Assembly (NCBI RefSeq): GCF_001592305.1
Contig: NZ_BCWR01000001.1
Coordinates: 496,001 to 560,000, forward strand
DNA length: 64,000 nt
DNA from: Hydrogenophaga taeniospiralis CCUG 15921
Lineage (GTDB): Bacteria > Pseudomonadota > Gammaproteobacteria > Burkholderiales > Burkholderiaceae_C
Reading direction: 5' to 3'
Shown one piece after another: positions 58,437 to 64,000 of the stretch (the stretch's first letter is position 1; each line of letters begins with the position of its first letter). A program made the position numbers and the translations under genes. The notes under the pieces are model-generated. The model was not told the origin of the DNA and did not search any database. It was given only the letters and a program-made list of their open reading frames with translations.

Positions 58437-59095
58437 GCGCGATGATGTCCACCGGCCGCGACGAAGCCACATTGCGCGAAGAGATCGTCGGATTCGGCCG
58501 CTCGCTGTTCGACCGCGGCTTGACCGCCGGCAGCAGCGGCAACATCAGTGTGCGGCTGGACGACGGCTGGCTGCTGACGCCGACCAATGCCTGCCTCGGC
58601 CGCCTCGATCCGGCACGACTGGCCAAGCTCGACTGGAGTGGCCGCCACGTCAGCGGCGATGCGCCGTCCAAGGAAGCCTTCCTGCATCGCGCGATGTACG
58701 AGGAGCGCGCGGGCGCGGGCGCCATCGTGCACCTGCACTCCACGCATTCGGCCGCCGTCTCCTGCATGTGCGGCCTGAACCATCACGACAGCATCCCGCC
58801 CTTGACGCCCTACTTCGTGATGAAGATTGGCCGCCTGCCGCTGATTCCCTACCACCGCCCCGGCGATCCTGCGCTCGGCGACGCGATCCGCGGCCTGGCG
58901 CGCAAGCATTGCGCCGTGCTGCTGGCCAACCACGGGCCGGTGGTCTCCGGCACCTCGCTCGAAGCGGCCGTCTACGCCACGGAGGAACTGGAAGAGACGG
59001 CCAAGCTCTTCCTGCTGCTGCGCAACACGCCGACCAGCCCCTTGAACGCCGAGCAGATCGAAGAACTCAAGTCGGTCTTCAAGCTCGACATCTAG
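58433..59095 (+). CDS. otnC: Class II aldolase-family decarboxylase, 3-oxo-tetronate 4-phosphate decarboxylase-like
   Basis: Predicted 220-aa zinc enzyme. GLTAGSSGNISVRL and PSKEAFLHRAMYEER line the substrate phosphate site. HLHSTHSAAVSCM supplies two zinc-binding histidines and LLANHGPVVSG the third. In OtnC proteins the product is dihydroxyacetone phosphate plus CO2. The ATG overlaps the kinase stop (ATGA), so the pair is translationally coupled. The dehydrogenase and isomerase that usually feed these enzymes (LtnD, OtnI) are not in the window. Confidence 0.85.
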   Translation: MSAMMSTGRDEATLREEIVGFGRSLFDRGLTAGSSGNISVRLDDGWLLTPTNACLGRLDPARLAKLDWSGRHVSGDAPSKEAFLHRAMYEERAGAGAIVHLHSTHSAAVSCMCGLNHHDSIPPLTPYFVMKIGRLPLIPYHRPGDPALGDAIRGLARKHCAVLLANHGPVVSGTSLEAAVYATEELEETAKLFLLLRNTPTSPLNAEQIEELKSVFKLDI

Positions 59096-59123
59096 AAGAC
59101 ACCCGCTCACAGGAAGCACTTGA

Positions 59124-59780
59124 ATGACCCAGCGCATCGCCTTTGTCCATACCGTCGGTTTCCTGGTCGATGATTTCCGCGCGCGTATGCGCGCCGAATT
59201 TCCCACCGCCGACTGCTTCCACATCCTCAACGAAAGCCTGTTGCAAGACCTGTTGCGCGGAGCACCGCAACCGCTGGTGTACCGGCGCGTGGTGGATCAG
59301 ATCGTGCTGGCGGCGCAAGCGCAGCCCGACCTCATCGTTGTCACCTGTTCATCCACATCGCCGGCCGTCGATATCGCGCGGCGCCTCGTGCAACAGCCGA
59401 TCCTGAAGATCGACGACCCGATGATGGCGGAAGCGGCGCGCAGCGGCCCGCGCATTGGCCTGCTGTGCACGGCCAGCAGCACGGTGGAACCGAGCAACGC
59501 ACTGCTGCGCGCGCACGCGGCGGAGCAAGGGCGCGAGATCACCATCAAGACGGTGCTGCGCCCCGAGGCCTACCAGGCACTGATGGCCGGTGACCGTGCG
59601 CAGCACGACGCCATGCTTCATGAAGCAGCCACCGAGATGGCCAGCGAGGTCGATGTGCTGGTGCTGGCCCAGGCATCGCTGGCGCATTTGCGCGACGTGT
59701 TCGCTGCGGAACTGAAATGCCCGGTCTTGGCCAGCCCACCGCTGCTGATGCGCGAAATCGCCAGACTCAGCGCCGAATAA
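59124..59780 (+). CDS. Asp/Glu racemase-family protein lacking the second catalytic cysteine
   Basis: Predicted 218-aa protein of the aspartate/glutamate/hydantoin racemase superfamily. The first catalytic position is Cys75 (IVVTCSSTSPAVD). The second catalytic cysteine should lie in the DVLVLAQASLAH stretch, but the position is Gln183. Thus a two-base racemase mechanism is unlikely. Relatives such as maleate isomerase, EutA and arylmalonate decarboxylase also deviate from the racemase pair. It precedes a 2-hydroxyacid dehydrogenase gene and lies near ornithine-cyclodeaminase and threonine-dehydratase homologues, as eutA does near eutB/eutC. Confidence 0.82.
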   Translation: MTQRIAFVHTVGFLVDDFRARMRAEFPTADCFHILNESLLQDLLRGAPQPLVYRRVVDQIVLAAQAQPDLIVVTCSSTSPAVDIARRLVQQPILKIDDPMMAEAARSGPRIGLLCTASSTVEPSNALLRAHAAEQGREITIKTVLRPEAYQALMAGDRAQHDAMLHEAATEMASEVDVLVLAQASLAHLRDVFAAELKCPVLASPPLLMREIARLSAE

Positions 59781-59814
59781 AGCGGCGGAAGCTGGTTGTC
59801 AACGGGTTTTACAC

Positions 59815-60741
59815 ATGACTTTTCTCTACAAGTCCGACCCCGTCCGCGGCGCGGTGTGGGCTGAGCGCTTCGCACAGCAGCTGCCGGAGTTGCCGTTTCG
59901 CATCTGGCCCGACGTGCCGGACCCGCGAGCCGTGCGCTACCTCGCCGCCTGGGAACCGCCCGCGGACCTGGCCACCCGGTTCCCGAATCTGGAAGTGCTG
60001 TTTTCCACCGGCGCCGGTATCGACCAGTTCGACTTCTCGGTCATTCCCGAGACGCTGCCGGTGGTGCGCATGGTCGAGTCCGGCATCGTCAACGGCATGG
60101 TCGAATACGCGACGCTGGCCGTGCTGTCCTTGCACCGCGACTGGTCCACCTACCGCCAGCAGCAGCAGGAAGGTCGCTGGGAAGCCCATCGCGTGCACCC
60201 CGCCGGCTCGCGGCGTGTCGGTGTGCTGGGCCTGGGTGTGCTAGGGCGCGCCGTGCTGGAGCGCCTGGGCAGCTTCGGTTTTCCCTGCGCGGGCTGGAGC
60301 CGGTCGCAGCAGCAGATTGCGGGCGTTGAATGCCATGCCGGTGCTGAAGGTCTGACGGCGTTTCTGGCCCGCACCGACATCCTGATCTGCCTGCTGCCGC
60401 TGACCGACAGCACCCGCGGCATTCTCTGCAAGCCACTGTTCGACCAGTTGCCCAGTGGCGCCGCGCTGATCAACGTGGGCAGAGGCGCGCACCTGGTGCA
60501 GGACGATCTTCTGCGCGCCCTGGACGAAGGCCAGCTCTCCCGCGCCGTGCTGGACGTTTGCGAACCCGAGCCACTGCCGCCAGGGCATGCGTTCTGGACC
60601 CATCCCCAGGTGGTGCTCACGCCCCACATCGCCAGCATGACCCAGCCCGAAACCGCCGTCGACGCCGTCATCGACAACCTGCGCCGGCATCAGCAAGGCT
60701 TGCCCATGATCGGGCTGGTCGACCGGGCTCGGGGCTACTGA
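59815..60741 (+). CDS. ghrA: D-2-hydroxyacid dehydrogenase, glyoxylate/hydroxypyruvate reductase A-like
   Basis: Predicted 308-aa NAD(P)-dependent dehydrogenase. The nucleotide-binding motif is [18 protein letters not shown], the catalytic Arg lies in [15 protein letters not shown], Glu in [14 protein letters not shown], and His in [12 protein letters not shown]. The lid region [11 protein letters not shown] is typical of GhrA. GhrA reduces glyoxylate and hydroxypyruvate. In this operon it could dispose of a 2-oxo acid produced by the flavin dehydrogenase. It follows the racemase-family gene by 34 bases. Confidence 0.88.
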   Translation: MTFLYKSDPVRGAVWAERFAQQLPELPFRIWPDVPDPRAVRYLAAWEPPADLATRFPNLEVLFSTGAGIDQFDFSVIPETLPVVRMVESGIVNGMVEYATLAVLSLHRDWSTYRQQQQEGRWEAHRVHPAGSRRVGVLGLGVLGRAVLERLGSFGFPCAGWSRSQQQIAGVECHAGAEGLTAFLARTDILICLLPLTDSTRGILCKPLFDQLPSGAALINVGRGAHLVQDDLLRALDEGQLSRAVLDVCEPEPLPPGHAFWTHPQVVLTPHIASMTQPETAVDAVIDNLRRHQQGLPMIGLVDRARGY

Positions 60742-60758
60742 ATCAGGAACCTACACCA

Positions 60759-61748
60759 ATGAAAACACTGTTGCTGAACAAAGAGGACGTCGGCCGTCTG
60801 ATCTGCATGAAGGAAGTCATCGAGACCGTGGAGGAGGCCTACAAGGCCTTCAACAGCGGCCAGGTGAATCAACCGCCCTATACCTGCATCCACCTGCCGC
60901 CCTCGGGCGAGATCGATTTCAAGATCAGCCACAGCGCGGCCAACGAGATCATCTCGATGAAGGCCTCGTCCGGCGGATTCCCCAACAATCCCATCGACCA
61001 CGGCGTGCCCAGCGGCATGGGCACCGTCCTGCTGTTTGACGCGCGCAGCTGCGCACTCATCTGCGTGATGGACGGCAGCCTGCTCACTGGCCTGCGCACC
61101 GGCGCAGCCGGCGCGGTGTCGGTCAAGGCCCTGGCGCGCAAGAATGTGAAGACCGTCACCTCCATCGGCACCGGCAAACAGGCCCGCATGCAGATCCGCG
61201 CCATCCACCATGTGATGAAGATCGAAGAAATCCACGCCTGGGACCACCACCCCGAGAACCTCGCCCGCTACAAGGCCGACATCGAAGGAGAGTTCGGCAT
61301 TCCGGTGGTGATGGCCCGCTCCATGCAAGCGGCGGTGGAACAGGCACACATCCTGATCACCACCACCCGCGGCAAAGGCGCACTGGTGGAAGCCGCCTGG
61401 ATCCAGCCCGGCACGCACATCGTGGCCATGGGCACGGACACCTATGGCAAGCAGGAGTTCGAGCCCGAGATTTTCAGGGGCGCCAAGATCGTCAACGACT
61501 CGATCGCGCAGTGCATCGAAAAGGGCGAAACCTGGCACCCGTTGAACCGGAACATCATCCGCCGCGAAGACATCCATGCGGAGCTGGGTGAAATCCTGCT
61601 GGGCAAAAAACCGGGGCGCGAGACCGATCACGAGATCACGATCTTCGACTCCACCGGCATGGCCATCCAGGACAACACCACCGCAGCCAAGATCTACCGC
61701 AACGCCATCGCCAGCCAGACCGGCACCACCTTCGAATTCATTTCTTGA
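60759..61748 (+). CDS. Ornithine cyclodeaminase/mu-crystallin family reductase
   Basis: Predicted 329-aa NAD(P)-dependent protein. [13 protein letters not shown] carries the Lys that binds the substrate carboxylate, [20 protein letters not shown] is the family core, and [17 protein letters not shown] is the nucleotide-binding loop. Family members include ornithine cyclodeaminase, alanine dehydrogenase, EutC and iminosuccinate reductase BhcD. Since the next gene is a threonine-dehydratase homologue, reduction of an imino acid such as iminosuccinate is more likely than cyclodeamination. This is context-based inference. The stop lies 2 bases before the next start. Confidence 0.87.
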   Translation: MKTLLLNKEDVGRLICMKEVIETVEEAYKAFNSGQVNQPPYTCIHLPPSGEIDFKISHSAANEIISMKASSGGFPNNPIDHGVPSGMGTVLLFDARSCALICVMDGSLLTGLRTGAAGAVSVKALARKNVKTVTSIGTGKQARMQIRAIHHVMKIEEIHAWDHHPENLARYKADIEGEFGIPVVMARSMQAAVEQAHILITTTRGKGALVEAAWIQPGTHIVAMGTDTYGKQEFEPEIFRGAKIVNDSIAQCIEKGETWHPLNRNIIRREDIHAELGEILLGKKPGRETDHEITIFDSTGMAIQDNTTAAKIYRNAIASQTGTTFEFIS

Positions 61749-61750
61749 TC

Positions 61751-62731
61751 ATGACCATCAGCATGCTCGAACACCCCACCCTTGCGGACATCCACCAGGC
61801 CCGTGATCGGCTCAAGCCCCTCATCCGGCACACGCCCTTGCTGCGCGCAGAGAAGATCGAGCCCAGCGTGGGCTGCCAGCTGTATCTGAAACCCGAGACA
61901 CTGCAGATCACCGGCGCCTTCAAGATCCGCGGCGCGCTGAACAAGTCGATGTCTCTCCCCAAAGAAGCGATTGCCAACGGCATCATCGCCACCTCGTCAG
62001 GCAACCACGCCCAGGGGCTGGCCTATGCCGCCCGGATGCTGGGCGTCAAGGCGGTGCTGGTGGTACCCGTGACCACGCCCAAGATCAAGATCGAGAACAC
62101 CAAGGCCCTGGGCGCAGAAGTGGTGCTGTTCGATGGCGACACCGCCGCCCGATGGAAGCGTGTGTATGAAATCGCCGCAGAGCACCACTACGCGGTCGTG
62201 CACGCCTTTGAGGACCCGCTGGTCATGGCCGGCCAGGGCACCATCGGCCTTGAAATCCTGGAAGACCTGGCCGATGTGGACACGGTCATCATCCCCATGG
62301 GCGGCGGCGGCCTCATCTCAGGCATCGCCACCGCCATCAAGGAAACCCGGCCCTCGGTGCGCGTGATCGGCGCTGAACCCGCCCTGACACCCAAGTACTT
62401 CCACAGCCGCATCAACAAGGAACGCACTTCGCTGCCGTTGGGGAACACCATTGCGGACGGATTGCGCATCAGCGTGCCGGGGCAGAACCCCTTTCCCATC
62501 ATCGAAAAGTACGTGGACGAGATCATCCTCGTCGAGGACGAACACATCATTGCGGGCATGCGCGCGCTGGCCAGGGATGCGAAGCTGATCGCCGAGCCCG
62601 CCGCCTCCATCGGCATCGGCGCCCTGCTGGCCGGCAGCGTGAAGCTCAGGCCCGACGAAAAAGTCTGTGTGGTGCTGACTGGTGGAAACTGGGATTTGTG
62701 CAACCTCGCCGAGGTGTATGCCGGTGAGTGA
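61751..62731 (+). CDS. PLP-dependent threonine dehydratase-family lyase (hydroxyaspartate dehydratase/EutB-like)
   Basis: Predicted 326-aa fold-type II PLP enzyme. The Schiff-base Lys58 lies in ITGAFKIRGALNKS, SSGNHAQGLAYAA is the substrate loop, and IPMGGGGLISGIATAI binds the PLP phosphate. It lacks the C-terminal ACT regulatory domain of biosynthetic IlvA, as do catabolic TdcB, serine racemase, hydroxyaspartate dehydratase and EutB. ATG 61751 is used; a TTG two codons earlier is possible. It is last in the rightward operon. Adjacent to an OCD-family gene it forms a BhcB/BhcD- or EutB/EutC-like pair. Confidence 0.88.
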   Translation: MTISMLEHPTLADIHQARDRLKPLIRHTPLLRAEKIEPSVGCQLYLKPETLQITGAFKIRGALNKSMSLPKEAIANGIIATSSGNHAQGLAYAARMLGVKAVLVVPVTTPKIKIENTKALGAEVVLFDGDTAARWKRVYEIAAEHHYAVVHAFEDPLVMAGQGTIGLEILEDLADVDTVIIPMGGGGLISGIATAIKETRPSVRVIGAEPALTPKYFHSRINKERTSLPLGNTIADGLRISVPGQNPFPIIEKYVDEIILVEDEHIIAGMRALARDAKLIAEPAASIGIGALLAGSVKLRPDEKVCVVLTGGNWDLCNLAEVYAGE

Positions 62732-62770
62732 CCAGCGCCGGCAAACGGTTGGGGATTTGCGGGGTTCGGC

Positions 62771-64000
62771 CTAGAAATCCGCCACCTTGCCCCACGCCGA
62801 AGCGCTGAACCGTTCCGGCCGAAAGGGTGCGGGATCAAAGATCGGTTGGGCGCCGCTGGCCAAGTCCGCGATCAAGTGGCCGGCGCCGGGTCCGATGCCA
62901 AAGCCGTGCCCGGAAAAGCCCGCGGCCAGGATGAAGCCAGGCACACCCGGCACCTCGCCAATGCCGGGAACGCCGTCTGGTGTGCTGTCGATATAGCCCG
63001 CCCAGGTGTGGGTGATCTGGGCTTCGCGAAGCTGGGGCAGCAGTTCGACGGCGCGGTGGTGGATCTTCCGGATCATGGCCCCATCGGGCCTCGGATCGAG
63101 GATGCGCACGCGCTCCATGGGTGTCGGCGCGTCGAGCCGCCAACGCGCCAACGTTTCATGGCCGCCGCGAATGCCTTCCAGGCCGCCCGGGCGGATGTTG
63201 CGCCAGCGCTTGGCGAACATCGGCAGGAACTGAGGCGCGAAGCGCAACAGCTGCATGGTCGGGTCCACATGCCCGCTGCCGCTGATGGCCAGCGCGTAGC
63301 GTCCGTCGCTGCGGCGCGTCACGGACACGTCGGCGCTGAACAGGGCACCCGGCAAGCGGTCTTCCACCGGGGACACGCTCAGGATGGACTGGCGGACCGT
63401 GGCCTGGGGAAAACGAATGCCCAACTGGCGACAAAACGAAGACGCCCAGGCGCCGCCGGCGAGCACGGCCGTTCGGGTCTTGATGACGCCGGCTTCCGTG
63501 ATGACGCCGCTGACGCGCCCGCCCTCCAGCTCGATGCCGCGGGCTGCGCAGTTCTGGTGGACGCTGCCACCGAGCTTGATGAGCGCGGCGGCCACCGCGG
63601 GCGCGGCCTTGCCGGGGTCGGCGGTGCCATCGGTGGGCGAGAACACGCCGCCTTTCCAGGCGCGGCCGGTCGCCCGCCCGCGCTCGGCGGCCTCACGGGC
63701 GCTCAGCATGTGGGTGGTCACGCCGGCGGTCTTGGCAAATTCGCCCCAGCTGGCCCAACGCGATATCTCGGCCTCGTCGTTGCTCAGGTACAAGAGCCCG
63801 CAGCGGTTGAACCCTGTGTCTTCACCGCTCTCGGAGGCGAATTGTTCCCACAGGTCGAGGCTCTTGCTCGCCATGGGCAGTTCGCGGGCGTCGCGGTTCT
63901 GCTGCCGGCACCAGCCCCAGTTGCGGCTGGATTGCTCGGCGCCGATCCGGCCCTTTTCAAGCAATACGACCGACACACCGCGCTTGGCCAGGTAGTAGGC
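62771..64000 (-). CDS. FAD-dependent DAO-family oxidoreductase, N-terminus beyond window
   Basis: The reading frame is open to the window edge at 64000, so the FAD-binding GxGxxG loop is missing here. Visible parts include AYYLAKRG, then SVVLLEKGRIGAEQSSRNWGW and CRQQNRDARELPMA, close to glycine/D-amino-acid and PuuB-like oxidases of Burkholderiales. HTWAGYIDSTPDGVPGIGEV and GFILAAGFSGHGFGIGPGAGH complete the flavin and substrate pocket. It converges on the dehydratase gene with only 39 bases between stops. The substrate is unknown, but an amino acid or amine is expected. Confidence 0.88.
   Translation of the reverse strand, partial: AYYLAKRGVSVVLLEKGRIGAEQSSRNWGWCRQQNRDARELPMASKSLDLWEQFASESGEDTGFNRCGLLYLSNDEAEISRWASWGEFAKTAGVTTHMLSAREAAERGRATGRAWKGGVFSPTDGTADPGKAAPAVAAALIKLGGSVHQNCAARGIELEGGRVSGVITEAGVIKTRTAVLAGGAWASSFCRQLGIRFPQATVRQSILSVSPVEDRLPGALFSADVSVTRRSDGRYALAISGSGHVDPTMQLLRFAPQFLPMFAKRWRNIRPGGLEGIRGGHETLARWRLDAPTPMERVRILDPRPDGAMIRKIHHRAVELLPQLREAQITHTWAGYIDSTPDGVPGIGEVPGVPGFILAAGFSGHGFGIGPGAGHLIADLASGAQPIFDPAPFRPERFSASAWGKVADF

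Noticed and set aside
1-64000. tRNA, rRNA, CRISPR arrays, insertion sequences or prophage genes
   Set aside because: No transposase, integrase or phage proteins, regularly spaced repeats or tRNA-like cloverleaf were noticed by eye. A tRNAscan or ISfinder search would settle this.

Overview
The window comes from a high-GC Gram-negative bacterium. Secretin-type pilus genes, a porin, a TRAP receptor, a Bug-type tripartite-tricarboxylate receptor and family-I lipase/foldase genes point to Betaproteobacteria, order Burkholderiales, probably Comamonadaceae (Hydrogenophaga/Acidovorax-like). The genus is an inference. No RNA genes, insertion sequences, prophage or CRISPR array were seen. Coding density is high and no gene-free stretch exceeds 300 bases.

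Region 1 (1-4829, + strand): the 3' end of an L-serine dehydratase gene, a secreted triacylglycerol lipase with its membrane-anchored foldase, a B12-binding-type radical SAM protein with an unusual CX4CX2C cluster motif, and a glutathione S-transferase-like protein.

Region 2 (4966-27000, - strand): a pilus/secretion locus of about 22 kb, read right to left. It opens with a cytoplasmic DsbA-like oxidoreductase, a 7TMR-type histidine kinase and an OmpR-type response regulator. A short regulatory gap with a tandem CTGTCACAA repeat follows. Then come two pilins, inner-membrane platform proteins (PilO-like, PilM/N-like, MshK/PilP-like), an unrecognised membrane protein, a small pseudopilin, an MshL-type secretin, MshN/GspB-like and MshM/ExeA-like proteins, the MshE/GspE ATPase, the MshG/GspF platform protein, three large pseudopilins and a third pilin of the first type. 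The gene order resembles MSHA pilus loci. The distinctive part is a paralogous family of four pseudopilins sharing an LPC head motif. Three of them carry an extra C-terminal Ala/Gly-rich hydrophobic module, and the largest (744 aa) adds a long coiled coil. No prepilin peptidase or retraction ATPase is present here. This is my best candidate for an undescribed system.

Region 3 (27180-33307): shikimate dehydrogenase, an RhtA-like exporter, an orphan HigA-like regulator, then a GntR regulator, Bug receptor and PDC-hydrolase-like amidohydrolase unit with a palindromic operator, and an M20 amidohydrolase.

Region 4 (33408-40779): a porin, a TRAP receptor, a ketopantoate-reductase-family dehydrogenase, an aromatic aldehyde dehydrogenase and a benzoylformate decarboxylase, with a divergent LysR regulator. 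Together these look like a D-mandelate/benzoylformate to benzoate route.

Region 5 (40825-52321, - strand): aldehyde dehydrogenase, HAD hydrolase, PuuB-like amine oxidase, a complete oligopeptide-type ABC transporter, tartrate/D-malate dehydrogenase and succinate-semialdehyde dehydrogenase. This looks like an uptake-and-oxidation operon for an amine-containing compound.

Region 6 (52592-64000): a GNAT protein, a three-subunit flavin/iron-sulfur dehydrogenase, a bicupin, a four-carbon acid-sugar kinase and decarboxylase, an Asp/Glu-racemase homologue, a 2-hydroxyacid dehydrogenase, an ornithine-cyclodeaminase homologue and a threonine-dehydratase homologue, all on the + strand. A truncated FAD oxidase lies on the - strand at the edge. 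The racemase, cyclodeaminase and dehydratase set resembles EutABC and the BhcB/BhcD pair, suggesting chemistry on hydroxyaspartate-like or related amino acids.
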